Below, piece by piece: positions 34,174 to 43,282 of a DNA stretch of 64,000 bases. The translations under genes were made by a program, and so were the position numbers. The stretch is from Paracidovorax sp031843945 (GTDB taxonomy: Bacteria; Pseudomonadota; Gammaproteobacteria; Burkholderiales; Burkholderiaceae_C), in the NCBI RefSeq assembly GCF_031843945.1, contig NZ_JAVTJJ010000001.1, positions 992,001 to 1,056,000 on the forward strand, written 5' to 3'. The notes beneath the pieces were generated by a model. It worked only from the letters and a program-made list of their open reading frames with translations, was not told the origin of the DNA and ran no database searches. Each line of letters begins with the position of its first letter. Positions within the stretch are counted from its first letter, which is position 1.

Positions 34174-35235
34174 ATGGCGAGTGCAGAGACCGCAGAGGCG
34201 GCAGTCCAGATCAGCGTGCAGCCCAGCGGGCGCACCTTCGCGGCCCAGGCGGGCGAATCCATTCTGGTGGCGGCCATCCGCAACGGCGTGGGCCTGCCCT
34301 ACGGCTGCAAGGACGGCGCCTGCGGGTCATGCAAATGCAAGAAGCTCAGCGGCTCTGTGGTGCACGGCGAGCACCAGTCCAAGGCGCTGAGCGCGGCCGA
34401 GCAAGATGCCGGCTACGTGCTGACCTGCTGCGCGCAGCCGCTGACCGACGTCGTGTTGGAATCGCGCCACGTCACCGACGAGAGCGCCTACCCCATCAAA
34501 AAGCTGCCGGTGCGCGTGTCCACCCTCACGCGCGCGTCGCACGACGTGATGATCGTGCGCCTGCAGTTGCCGGCGGCCGACACCTTCCGCTACCACGCGG
34601 GCCAGTACATCGAGTTCATCTTGAAGGACGGTGCGCGGCGGGCCTACTCGATGGCCACGGCGCCGCACAGCCAAGCGCAAGCTCCGGGGGTGGAACTGCA
34701 CATTCGCCACATGCCAGGCGGGCGCTTTACCGACCATGTCTTCACCGGCATGAAGGAAAAAGAAATTTTGCGCATCGAAGGCCCGTTCGGCAGCTTCTTT
34801 CTGCGCGAAGACGTGGACAAGCCGATCGTGCTGCTGGCCTCCGGCACAGGTTTTGCGCCCGTCAAGGCGCTGATCGAGCACATGCATTTCAAGGGCATCA
34901 CGCGGCCCACCACGCTGTATTGGGGCGGCCGCCGTCCGGGCGACCTTTACATGGACGGCTGGCTGCGCGAGCGCTTGGCCGACATGCCGCAGCTGCGCTA
35001 CGTGCCCGTCGTGTCGCACGCCCAGCCCGAAGACGCCTGGACGGGCCGCACCGGTTTCGTGCACCAAGCCGTGCTGGACGACTTCGCCGACCTCTCTAGC
35101 CACCAGGTGTATGCCTGCGGCGCGCCGGTCGTCGTCGAGTCGGCGCGCGCTGCCTACACCGCCCAGCGCGGCCTGCCACCGGACGATTTCTTCGCCGACG
35201 CGTTCACCTCGGAAGCCGACAAACACGCGGGCTGA
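34174..35235 (+). CDS. ferredoxin-fused flavin reductase (CDP-6-deoxy-glucoseen reductase-like)
   Basis: A 353-residue electron-transfer protein. The N-terminal plant-type [2Fe-2S] domain has GCKDGACGSCKCKK and a distal LTCC; the FAD domain has RAYSMATAP (RxYS) and an NAD domain starts at VLLASGTGFAPVKALIEH with CGAP near the end. It passes electrons from NAD(P)H via FAD and the cluster to a partner oxygenase or reductase, not identifiable here. AAGGA lies upstream of the ATG at 34174. Confidence 0.85.
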   Translation: MASAETAEAAVQISVQPSGRTFAAQAGESILVAAIRNGVGLPYGCKDGACGSCKCKKLSGSVVHGEHQSKALSAAEQDAGYVLTCCAQPLTDVVLESRHVTDESAYPIKKLPVRVSTLTRASHDVMIVRLQLPAADTFRYHAGQYIEFILKDGARRAYSMATAPHSQAQAPGVELHIRHMPGGRFTDHVFTGMKEKEILRIEGPFGSFFLREDVDKPIVLLASGTGFAPVKALIEHMHFKGITRPTTLYWGGRRPGDLYMDGWLRERLADMPQLRYVPVVSHAQPEDAWTGRTGFVHQAVLDDFADLSSHQVYACGAPVVVESARAAYTAQRGLPPDDFFADAFTSEADKHAG

Positions 35236-35362
35236 CAGGCGCAGAGTGATCGGGATATGCGCGCCGAAACGTCATAGAGACCGGCACACGCAATGGGATG
35301 CCGATACGCCGCAGCAAACTCTGCTTGCTGCCAAGCAACACTTTTTTGCACAATGGCGGGCT

Positions 35363-36334
35363 ATGAACCGCAGACCCCTTCTTCTTGGCGCCGCCGCACT
35401 GGCAGGCACTCTCGCATCTCCCTGGAGCCTGGCCCAGGACGCGCCCATCCGCCTTATCGTGCCCTACGCACCGGGCGGCCCGATCGATGTGACCGCGCGG
35501 GCGCTGGCCGAGCGCGTGCGCGACACGCTGGGCGTGGTGGTCATCGACAACAAGCCCGGCGCGGGCGGCAACATCGGCGCGGACGCGGTGGCCAAGGCAG
35601 CGCCCGATGGCCTGACCATCGGCATCTCCGCCACCGCCACGCATGCCGTCAACCCCTGGCTCTATTCGCGCATGCCGTACGACGCGGCCAAGGACTTCGT
35701 CGGCATCACGCAGATGGTGCGCGTGCCCAACGTGGTGGTCGTGAACGCAGCGCGTGCTGAGCAGCTGAACATCCGCACGCTGGCCGACCTGATCGCCTAC
35801 GCCAAGGCCAACCCCGCCAAGCTGAACTACGGCAGCGGCGGCAACGGCAGCGCCGGCCACCTGGCGGGCGAGATGTTCAAGCAGCGCGCAGGCATCTTCG
35901 CGCTGCACATTCCCTACCGCGGCGCCAGCCCCGCCCAGCTGGCGCTGCTGGCCGGCGAGGTGGACTTCAACATCGACAACCTGGCCGCCGCCGCGCCGAA
36001 CATTCGCGCCGGCAAGCTCAAGGCGCTGGCCGTGACGTCGCTGGAGCCCAGCCCCATGCTGCCGGGCGTGCCAGCACTCTCCAGCCTGTACAAGGGCTTT
36101 TCCATCGACACCTGGTGGGGCCTGGTCGCCCCGCACGGCACGCCCAAGGCCGTGGTCGCCAAGCTCAACAAGGCCTTCACCGATGCGCTGAAGGCGCCGG
36201 AAACGAAGACGCGCTTCACCGCGCTGCTGGCCGAACCCGTGCCCACATCGCCCGAGCAGTTCGACGCCTTCATGGCGTCCGAGCGCGCCAAGTACCAGCA
36301 GGTGGTGAAGGCGTCGGGCGCCAAGGTGGACTGA
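35363..36334 (+). CDS. Bug-family (TTT) substrate-binding protein
   Basis: A 323-residue periplasmic solute receptor. The signal peptide reads LLLGAAALAGTLASPWSLAQ (twin-Arg-like NRR at the start); PIRLIVPYAPGGPIDVTARA and NKPGAGGNIGADAVAKAAPDG are family hallmarks. These abundant Comamonadaceae receptors bind carboxylates for tripartite transporters; no membrane partners are adjacent, as is common for Bug genes. Confidence 0.9.
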   Translation: MNRRPLLLGAAALAGTLASPWSLAQDAPIRLIVPYAPGGPIDVTARALAERVRDTLGVVVIDNKPGAGGNIGADAVAKAAPDGLTIGISATATHAVNPWLYSRMPYDAAKDFVGITQMVRVPNVVVVNAARAEQLNIRTLADLIAYAKANPAKLNYGSGGNGSAGHLAGEMFKQRAGIFALHIPYRGASPAQLALLAGEVDFNIDNLAAAAPNIRAGKLKALAVTSLEPSPMLPGVPALSSLYKGFSIDTWWGLVAPHGTPKAVVAKLNKAFTDALKAPETKTRFTALLAEPVPTSPEQFDAFMASERAKYQQVVKASGAKVD

Positions 36335-36378
36335 GTTTGGCTCCTGGCAAGGGCAATGCCCCACACCAGGATGTTTTT

Positions 36379-36440
36379 AAGCAAAAAAGGCTGCTAGCGC
36401 TTATTCCATAAGCGATAGCAGCTATGTTTTTTATAGCATC
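36379..36440. repeat. dispersed palindromic repeat, copy 3 (bidirectional terminator)
   Basis: Stem GCTGCTAGCGCTTAT (36390-36404) / ATAAGCGATAGCAGC (36408-36422), 14 of 15 pairs, with AAAAAA on the left and TTTTTT on the right. It lies between the convergent Bug and GlxA genes. Confidence 0.8.
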
Positions 36441-36447
36441 CAGTTTT

Positions 36448-37461
36448 TTACACCGCCGCCCGAAACTGCCGCCGGTAGGCCGATGGCGCAATGCCGACCG
36501 CGGCCGCAAAGTGCTGCCGCAGCGACACGGCAGAGCCAAAGCCCGCCTGGACGGCCACAGCCTCGATGGACTGATCGCCACCTTCGAGCAGGCGCTGCGC
36601 CAGCGCGATGCGCTGGTTCTGCAGCCACTGCCCCACCGTCGTGCCGGTGGACTGCCGAAAGCGGCGCGTGAACGTGCGCGGGCTCATCACCGCGCGCTCG
36701 GCCAGCGACTCCAGCGTGTGCGATGCGTGTAGGTGCTCACCCAGCCACTGCAACAGGGGCGCCAGCCGATCCCCGCGCACCGATGGCGCCACCGGCTGCT
36801 GGATGTACTGCGCCTGCCCGCCTTGGCGGTGCGGTGCCACCACCATGCGCCGTGCGGCCCGGTTGGCGGCTTCGGCGCCGTGCTGCTGGCGCAGCAGATG
36901 CAGGCAGCAGTCGATGCCCGCCGCCGTGCCGGCTGAGGTGAGCAGCAACCCGTCTTCGACATACAGCACCTCGGGACGGAGCAACACCTGCGAATAACGC
37001 CGCGCAAACTCGGGCGCCAGCGCCCAGTGCGTGGTGGCCGCGCGGCCGTCCAGCAACCCGGCTTCTGCCAGCACGAAAGCGCCCAGGCACAAACCCACGA
37101 TGCGGGCGCCCCGGCGGTGCGCGGCCCGCAGCGCCGCCAGCAGCTCAGGCGGCGCGGGCGCCAGGTGGTCGTGCCAGGACGGCACCACGACGATCTGCGC
37201 GCGCTGCAGCACTGCCAGCCCATGGCTCACTTCGATGCCGAAGCCAGCAGAGGTGCGCATCGGGCCGGGCGCTACGCCGCACACCCTCAGCCGATAGCGG
37301 GGCTCGCCATGTTCCGTGCGGTCCTCGCCAAAAACCAGGCACGGCACCGACAGGTGAAACGGGCTGATGCCGTCAAAGGCCACCACGGCAACGGTGTCCG
37401 GAGTGGTTGGAGTGGTTGGAGTGGTTGGAGTGGTTGGAGTGGTTGGAGTGGTGGCTTTCAT
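36448..37461 (-). CDS. GlxA-family AraC-type regulator
   Basis: A 337-residue regulator: N-terminal DJ-1/PfpI-like domain (AVVAFDGISPFHLSVP; GLCLGAFVLAEAGLLDGR with the nucleophile-like Cys) and C-terminal AraC helix-turn-helix pair (LAERAVMSPRTFTRRF, VAVQAGFGSAVSLRQHF). The extreme N-terminus is a tandem ThrThrPro repeat encoded by 9-bp units. It is divergent from an isochorismatase-family hydrolase, the probable target. Confidence 0.85.
   Translation of the reverse strand: MKATTPTTPTTPTTPTTPTTPDTVAVVAFDGISPFHLSVPCLVFGEDRTEHGEPRYRLRVCGVAPGPMRTSAGFGIEVSHGLAVLQRAQIVVVPSWHDHLAPAPPELLAALRAAHRRGARIVGLCLGAFVLAEAGLLDGRAATTHWALAPEFARRYSQVLLRPEVLYVEDGLLLTSAGTAAGIDCCLHLLRQQHGAEAANRAARRMVVAPHRQGGQAQYIQQPVAPSVRGDRLAPLLQWLGEHLHASHTLESLAERAVMSPRTFTRRFRQSTGTTVGQWLQNQRIALAQRLLEGGDQSIEAVAVQAGFGSAVSLRQHFAAAVGIAPSAYRRQFRAAV
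37401..37453. repeat. 9-bp tandem repeat in the regulator's N-terminus
   Basis: About six head-to-tail units of GGAGTGGTT on the plus strand, coding Thr-Thr-Pro on the minus strand. Being three codons long, copy-number changes keep the frame. Confidence 0.85.
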
Positions 37462-37571
37462 GATGTCTTGATTCTATCGATAGGTGTCAATCAGGCCACT
37501 TCTCGTGATAAGGCATTGCGCGAACAATCAGGTCCGTTCCCTCTACGCAACTCCCACCCAAGGACTTAGAA

Positions 37572-38210
37572 ATGACCGCATCCACCAACGCCCCACGCCG
37601 CGCCCTCGTCGTCATCGACGTGCAGAACGAATACTTCGCCGGCGGCAACCTGCCTATTGAATTCCCGCCCGTTGCAGACACGCTGCCCAACATCCTTCGC
37701 GCCATGGACGCGGCCCAGGCGGCCAAAGTGCCGGTGGTGGTGGTGCAGCACACGGCGCCATCCGGGGCGCCGGTCTTCGACAAAGCTACCGAACGCTGGC
37801 AGCTGCACCCCGAGGTCGCCCGCCGCCCTGCCGACCACCGCATCGAGAAGCAACTGGCCAGCGTGTTTGCCGGCACCGATCTGGCCGAGTGGCTGGCCGC
37901 CCGCAACATCGACACGTTGACCGTCGTGGGCTACATGACCCACAACTGCGATGCCAGCACCATCTTTGAGGCGGCGCACCGCGGGCTGGAGGTGGAGTTT
38001 TTGAGCGACGCCAGCGGCGCCCTGCCTTATGCCAATGCCGCCGGCCGCATCACCGCCGAGGAGATCCACCGGGTGTTCAGCGTGGTGTTCCACAGCAACT
38101 TCGCGGCCGTGGCACCGACCAGCGACTGGCTGGCCGCGTTGCAGTCCGGCCAGGCCTTGCCCAAGGACGACGTGTACAGCTCAAACCAGCGCGCGCGCCA
38201 GAAGGCCTGA
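37572..38210 (+). CDS. isochorismatase-family cysteine hydrolase
   Basis: A 212-residue hydrolase. Catalytic triad candidates: Asp in ALVVIDVQNEYF, Lys in RIEKQLASVF and Cys in GYMTHNCDAST. The cis-peptide-forming segment VVGYMTHNC is family-typical. The substrate cannot be told; amidase or nicotinamidase-like activity is possible. It is divergent from a GlxA-type regulator. Confidence 0.85.
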   Translation: MTASTNAPRRALVVIDVQNEYFAGGNLPIEFPPVADTLPNILRAMDAAQAAKVPVVVVQHTAPSGAPVFDKATERWQLHPEVARRPADHRIEKQLASVFAGTDLAEWLAARNIDTLTVVGYMTHNCDASTIFEAAHRGLEVEFLSDASGALPYANAAGRITAEEIHRVFSVVFHSNFAAVAPTSDWLAALQSGQALPKDDVYSSNQRARQKA

Positions 38211-38242
38211 CGCGGCAGCGGCTCACACCGCTTCAGGCCGGT

Positions 38243-38740
38243 TCAATTCCAGAACGCGTCGTCGAGCCGTTCGATCCGCTGGGATTGCACGGCGACCAGA
38301 TCGGCCTGTGCAACCCTTTCGAGCGCAATGTCGGCCAGGGGCCGCAGCACGAAAGCCCGCTCGCCCATGCGCGGGTGGGGCACGGTCAGCTCAGGCGTGT
38401 CGATGCGCTCGTCGCCGTAGAGCAGCACGTCCAGGTCCAGCGTGCGGGGCGCATTGCGGTAGGGGCGCTCGCGGCCCGCAGCCTGTTCGATGGCCTGCAA
38501 GGCGTACAGCAGTTGGTGCGCAGACAGCGGCGTGGCTACTTCGGCCACGGCGTTCAGATAGTCGGGGCCGCCCGCATCCAGCGGCGCGCTGCGGTACAGC
38601 GCAGAAACCCGTAGCACCCGGCTGCCAGGCCATTGCGCCATGGCGCCCAGCGCACCCACCAGGGCAGCCCGCGCATCGCCCACATTGGCGCCCAGCCCGA
38701 TCCAGGCGTGCACCACAGCGCCTTCGGGGCCTGGCTGCAT
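38243..38740 (-). CDS. folK: 6-hydroxymethyl-7,8-dihydropterin pyrophosphokinase
   Basis: A 165-residue HPPK that transfers pyrophosphate from ATP to hydroxymethyl-dihydropterin in folate synthesis. WIGLGANVGD, SALYRSAPLD and the signature RNAPRTLDLDVLLYGDE with HPRMGERAFVLRPL are all present. It is last in the hda-HAD-pcnB-folK set. The ATG at 38740 or a GTG a few codons on may be the start. Confidence 0.93.
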   Translation of the reverse strand: MQPGPEGAVVHAWIGLGANVGDARAALVGALGAMAQWPGSRVLRVSALYRSAPLDAGGPDYLNAVAEVATPLSAHQLLYALQAIEQAAGRERPYRNAPRTLDLDVLLYGDERIDTPELTVPHPRMGERAFVLRPLADIALERVAQADLVAVQSQRIERLDDAFWN

Positions 38741-38774
38741 GGAGTCGGCCGGCACAGGGCGACCTCGCTGTCGA

Positions 38775-40427
38775 TCAGTCTTGCGATGGGCCGGACGAGT
38801 CCGCTGGCGCGGAGCCCTCGCCACCACCGCCCGTCGGCTTGCGGCGACGGCGGCGGCGCTTCTTCGGTGCGCCGCCGGCCTCGCCCCCGGCGTCTGGCAG
38901 GTCTTGCGCGCCGCCGTCGTGGTCGTCTCCACGGTCATCGCGGTCGTCCTGAGGGTCTCGCTCGCTGGCGGCTGATGCCTTGCCATCGGCTGCGGTCACG
39001 GGCTTGGGCACACGGCGCACCACGGGCTGCGCCTTCTTCTGGCGCGCACGCTGCTCTTCGCGGGCCTGGTCCAGCATGTCTTCGCGGCGGGCCTCATCGG
39101 CCTGCTGAAATTCCTGCCACCACTCGGCCAGCGCTTCGTCGATCTCGCCCACATCGGCACGCAGCCGCAGAAAGTCGAAGCCCGCACGAAAGCGCAGGTG
39201 CGTGACCATGCTGAAGGGTGTAGCGCCCGCGCGCTTGTCAAAGCGCGGCTGCATGACCCAGATCTCGCGCATGTCTGCTGCCAGCTTGCCGCGGCCCGAC
39301 ACGTCGCCGATGCGCTGGTCGAACACATCGTCGATGGCGCCCTGCAGCGCAGGGAAAGGATGTTCGCGTTGCGCCAGCCGCCGGTCCCAGCCGGTCTTGA
39401 CGTCTTGCCACAGCACGCAGGCCAGCAGAAAGCTGGGCGCGACCGGCTTGCCTTCGCCCACGCGGCGGTCGGTGTCCGTCAGCGCGGCATGCACGAACGG
39501 TGTCTCTGCCCGCTCCACCACCACGTCCAGCAGCGGATAGATGCCGGTGGCCATGCCCAGCTTCTTTAATTGCGCGATGGTGGCCAGCGCATGGCCGGTC
39601 TGCAGCAGCTTGAGCATTTCGTCGAACATGCGGCTTTGCGGCACGTCGGCCAGCAACGCCTGCGACGCGATCAGCGGGCCGGCCGTCTTGGGCTCGATGG
39701 TGAAGCCCAGGCCAGCGAGCTTGGCAGCGAAACGCACGGCACGGATGATGCGCACCGGGTCTTCGCGGTAGCGCGTGGCCGGGTCGCCGATCATGCGCAG
39801 CAGCAGCTTCTTGGCGTCCTGAATGCCCTTGTGGTAGTCGACCACGATCTGCGTTTCGGGGTCGTAGTACATCGCGTTGACGGTGAAGTCGCGGCGAGTG
39901 GCGTCTTCGTCCTGCGGACCCCAGACGTTGTCGCGCAGCACGCGGCCGCTGGCGTCCACCGCATGCGTCATGCCGGCCAAAGCCGCACGCGAGGTCTTCT
40001 CGTTGCCGCTGACCTGCTGCTCGATGGCGGTGTTGTCCAGGTAGGCGCGGAAGGTGGAAACCTCGACCACCTCGTGCTCGCGGCCCCGGCCATGCACCAC
40101 GTGCACGATGCGAAAGCGCTTGCCGATGATGAAGGCGCGGCGAAAGAGGCCCTTGACCTGCTCGGGCGTGGCGTTGGTGGCCACGTCGAAGTCCTTGGGT
40201 TTGAGGCCCAGCAGCAGGTCGCGCACGGCACCGCCCACGATGTATGCCTCGAAACCCGCTTCCTGCAGCGTGCGCACCACGTCGGCAGCGCGGCGGTCCA
40301 CCAGTTCGGGGTTGATGCCGTGCACGGATGCGGGCACTTCCTCGCGCTTGCCGAAACGGTGCTTGCCGCCCGCGTGGGCGGAGCTGGAATCCTTGCCCAG
40401 CAGCTTGTCGATGAACTTCTTGATCAT
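38775..40427 (-). CDS. pcnB: poly(A) polymerase I
   Basis: A 550-residue nucleotidyltransferase that adds 3' poly(A) tails to RNA and promotes decay. YIVGGAVRDLLLGLKPKDFDVATNATPEQV holds the catalytic Asp pair; RRDFTVNAMYYD and GDPATRYREDPVRIIRAVRFAAKLG-like motifs follow. The C-terminal 110 residues are low-complexity and end in a Lys/Arg run, an RNA-binding tail typical of PcnB. The start overlaps the HAD stop by ATGA. Confidence 0.95.
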   Translation of the reverse strand: MIKKFIDKLLGKDSSSAHAGGKHRFGKREEVPASVHGINPELVDRRAADVVRTLQEAGFEAYIVGGAVRDLLLGLKPKDFDVATNATPEQVKGLFRRAFIIGKRFRIVHVVHGRGREHEVVEVSTFRAYLDNTAIEQQVSGNEKTSRAALAGMTHAVDASGRVLRDNVWGPQDEDATRRDFTVNAMYYDPETQIVVDYHKGIQDAKKLLLRMIGDPATRYREDPVRIIRAVRFAAKLAGLGFTIEPKTAGPLIASQALLADVPQSRMFDEMLKLLQTGHALATIAQLKKLGMATGIYPLLDVVVERAETPFVHAALTDTDRRVGEGKPVAPSFLLACVLWQDVKTGWDRRLAQREHPFPALQGAIDDVFDQRIGDVSGRGKLAADMREIWVMQPRFDKRAGATPFSMVTHLRFRAGFDFLRLRADVGEIDEALAEWWQEFQQADEARREDMLDQAREEQRARQKKAQPVVRRVPKPVTAADGKASAASERDPQDDRDDRGDDHDGGAQDLPDAGGEAGGAPKKRRRRRRKPTGGGGEGSAPADSSGPSQD

Positions 40428-41125
40428 GTGTTGGAAGGGAACAGGTCCAGTATGCGCCAGCCACGTTGCTGGGCGAGCGCTCTCAGGCGCGGGTCGGGGT
40501 TGGTGGCCACCGGATGGTCGACTCGTTCCAGCAAGGGAACGTCGTTGAGGGAGTCGCTGTAGAAGGTGCTGTCGACATCGCCCCAGCCCCAGCCGCGCGC
40601 CTGCAGCCAGTCGTTCATGCGCTGCACCTTGCCTTCGCGCATCGACGGTACGCCGCGCACCGCGCCGGTGATCCAGCCGGATGCATCGCGCTCCAGCTCG
40701 ACAGCCAGCAAGTGCTCGACGCCCAGCGCCTGGGCGATGGGGCCGGTCACCAATTCATTGGTGGCGGTGATGATGACCACCACGTCGCCCGCCTCGCGGT
40801 GGCTGCGCAACAGCTCGATCGCTTCGGGGCGAATGGCGGGTGTGATGACTTCCTGCATGAACTGCGCATGCGCCGCACTGCTGGCCTCGGAGCCCTGCAC
40901 GCGCACGGCTTCGGTGGCAAAGCGCACGTAGTCGTGCACGTCCAGCGTGCCGGCCTGGTAGTCGGCGTAGAAGGCGTCGTTGCGGCGGCCGAACTCCGTG
41001 CGGTCGCACCAGCCCAGGCGAATGGTGAACTCGCCCCACTCGTAGTCGGAATCGAGCGGCAGCAGGGTGTGGTCCAGGTCGAACAGGGCCAGGCGAGGAC
41101 GTTGCGCTGCGGTGTCAGGGGTCAT
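40424..41125 (-). CDS. HAD-superfamily IB hydrolase
   Basis: A 233-residue phosphatase-like protein: motif I LALFDLDHTLLP, motif II ITATNE, motif III GKVQRMNDWL, motif IV YSDSLNDVPLLERV. The class resembles phosphoserine phosphatase-type (IB) enzymes. It sits between hda and pcnB, a position conserved in beta-proteobacteria. Substrate unknown. Confidence 0.9.
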   Translation of the reverse strand: MTPDTAAQRPRLALFDLDHTLLPLDSDYEWGEFTIRLGWCDRTEFGRRNDAFYADYQAGTLDVHDYVRFATEAVRVQGSEASSAAHAQFMQEVITPAIRPEAIELLRSHREAGDVVVIITATNELVTGPIAQALGVEHLLAVELERDASGWITGAVRGVPSMREGKVQRMNDWLQARGWGWGDVDSTFYSDSLNDVPLLERVDHPVATNPDPRLRALAQQRGWRILDLFPSNT

Positions 41126-41177
41126 GCGGTGCAAAAGGGAAATGAGTGAAATCGAAAGTCGTAGGCGGCGTGGCCGT

Positions 41178-41876
41178 CTATTCCGACTCGAGCATGGCCT
41201 TGATCAGCGGGATGGTAATGGCACGCTGGGTGCGCAGCGCGAAGCTGTCGAGCTCGCCCAGCAACTGCATCAGGCTGCCCAGGTCGCGCGAGAAGCGGGC
41301 CAGCATGAAATTGACCACCTCATCCGACAGGAAGATGCCGCGGGCATCGGCCTCCTGGCGCAGCACGGCGCGGCGCGCGGCGTCGTCCAGCAGTTGCAGC
41401 TGAAACACATGGCCCCAGCCCAGGCGGCTGCGCAGGTCGTCGCGCAAGGGCAGGTCGGCCGGTGGCAGTTCGCCGGCCGCCAGCACCCAACGGGGCGTGC
41501 CCACGGCCGGGCTGATGGCGTTGACAAACCAGTTGAAGGCGGCCGCTTGCTGTGCGGTGTTGTAGAGGTGCACTTCGTCCAGCACCACGGCAGTCCAGCG
41601 TTCGTCGAAAGCGGTGGGGAAGTTCACCGACGCATCCAGCCAGCCGACGCTGCCGCCGTGCTCGCGCAAGGCCTCGCGCACGGCTTGAAGCAGGTGGCTC
41701 TTGCCGCTGCCCGGCTCGCCCCACAGGTAAGTGGGCACGGGTGAGCGCGGCGTGCCCGGTACACCATCGCCCACGGCCAGGCGCAGATGCTGCAGGGCGG
41801 CCGCGTTGTCGCCGGCATGAAAACGCTCCAGCGTCGGACCGGTGGCCAGGCCAATGTCCAGCGCCAGTTGCTTCAT
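41178..41876 (-). CDS. hda: DnaA regulatory inactivator Hda
   Basis: A 232-residue DnaA-like AAA+ protein without the DNA-binding domain. Walker A is LWGEPGSGKSHLLQA and the Walker B region is VVLDEVHLYN. It promotes hydrolysis of DnaA-bound ATP with the sliding clamp; the N-terminal MKQLALDIG fits the clamp-binding motif (QLxLxI). It is divergent from purM. Confidence 0.92.
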   Translation of the reverse strand: MKQLALDIGLATGPTLERFHAGDNAAALQHLRLAVGDGVPGTPRSPVPTYLWGEPGSGKSHLLQAVREALREHGGSVGWLDASVNFPTAFDERWTAVVLDEVHLYNTAQQAAAFNWFVNAISPAVGTPRWVLAAGELPPADLPLRDDLRSRLGWGHVFQLQLLDDAARRAVLRQEADARGIFLSDEVVNFMLARFSRDLGSLMQLLGELDSFALRTQRAITIPLIKAMLESE

Positions 41877-42224
41877 GCGCTGCGCCCTCCGGCCGACGAT
41901 GCACGCATCGGCGCTGCGATGCGCGCGGCGGCTCGGTTCGGTGGACGGCTCAAGGTGGGCATGGTGGACAGGAAGCGACAGGGCTGGAAAGCCCGAAACA
42001 GAGGCGGTGGGACGAAAAGAAAAGGGCCGAGGCCGGTAGAACCGGGCCGGGCACACCCGAAGAGCGTGCGGCGCCGGATTTTAGCTGCCGCCAGAGGCTC
42101 TGGCGGAAGGCCGCATCCGCTATCGCGCCGCACGCCGCGCGGGAATTGCCGCCCACGCCCGGGCGCCCGCTTAAAATCCACGGGTTCCGGTCCGCCGCGC
42201 GGGCCACCAGCACCCTTCCATTCC

Positions 42225-43268
42225 ATGAGCTCTTCCGCCTCCAACACCCCCATTTCCTACAAAGACGCCGGCGTCGACATCGATGCCGGTGACGCGCTGG
42301 TCGAGCGCATCAAGCCGCTGGCCAAGAAGACGATGCGCGAAGGCGTGCTGGCGGGCATCGGAGGCTTCGGCGCCCTGTTCGAGGTGCCCAAGCGCTACAA
42401 GGAACCCGTGCTGGTCAGCGGCACCGACGGCGTGGGCACCAAGCTCAAGCTGGCCTTTGAATGGAACATGCACGACACGGTGGGCATCGACCTGGTGGCC
42501 ATGAGCGTGAACGACGTGCTGGTGCAAGGCGCCGAACCCCTCTTCTTCCTGGACTATTTCGCCTGCGGCAAGCTGGACGTGGACACGGCCGCGGCCGTGG
42601 TGGGCGGCATCGCCCGCGGTTGCGAGCTGTCGGGCTGCGCCCTGATTGGTGGCGAGACGGCTGAAATGCCTGGCATGTACCCGGCTGGCGAATACGACCT
42701 GGCGGGCTTTGCCGTCGGCGCGGTCGAAAAAGCCAAGATCCTGACGGGCAAGACCGTGGCCGTGGGCGATGTGGTGCTGGGCCTGGCGTCCTCGGGCGTG
42801 CATTCCAACGGTTTCAGCCTGGTACGCAAGTGCATCGACCGCGCCGGCGACACCGCCCCCGCCACGCTGGACGGCAAGCCGTTCAAGCAGGCCATCATGG
42901 AACCCACGCGCCTTTATGTGAAAAACGTGCTGGCCGCGCTGGCTGCTCACCCGATCAAAGCCCTGGCCCACATCACCGGCGGCGGCCTGCTGGAGAACAT
43001 TCCCCGCGTGCTGCCCGAGGGACTGGCCGCGCACCTCAAGGCCGGCAGCTGGCCGCAGACCGAACTGTTCGCCTGGCTGCAAAAGACAGCCGGCATCGAC
43101 GACATCGAGATGAACCGCACGTTCAACAACGGCATCGGCATGGTGGTGGTGGTGGCTGCGGCCGACGCCGAAGCCACCGCAGCCACGCTGCGCGCGGCCG
43201 GTGAGACGGTGTATGCCATCGGCACGATTGCCGATCGCGCGAGCGGCGCCCCGGTCGTGGTCGCCTGA
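42225..43268 (+). CDS. purM: phosphoribosylformylglycinamidine cyclo-ligase
   Basis: A 347-residue AIR synthetase of purine synthesis. SYKDAGVDIDAGDALVERIK, SGTDGVGTKLKLAF, the GGETAEMPGMY loop and HITGGGLLENIPR are diagnostic. It converts FGAM to AIR with ATP. 41877-42224, between hda and purM, contains the divergent promoter region and no further gene. Confidence 0.96.
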   Translation: MSSSASNTPISYKDAGVDIDAGDALVERIKPLAKKTMREGVLAGIGGFGALFEVPKRYKEPVLVSGTDGVGTKLKLAFEWNMHDTVGIDLVAMSVNDVLVQGAEPLFFLDYFACGKLDVDTAAAVVGGIARGCELSGCALIGGETAEMPGMYPAGEYDLAGFAVGAVEKAKILTGKTVAVGDVVLGLASSGVHSNGFSLVRKCIDRAGDTAPATLDGKPFKQAIMEPTRLYVKNVLAALAAHPIKALAHITGGGLLENIPRVLPEGLAAHLKAGSWPQTELFAWLQKTAGIDDIEMNRTFNNGIGMVVVVAAADAEATAATLRAAGETVYAIGTIADRASGAPVVVA

Positions 43269-43282
43269 CCGCACGCCGGCCC

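Noticed and set aside
37401..37453. Possible CRISPR-like repeat array
   Set aside because: Contiguous 9-bp units without spacers, in frame in a coding sequence; a simple tandem repeat, not CRISPR. No CRISPR array was seen anywhere in the window.
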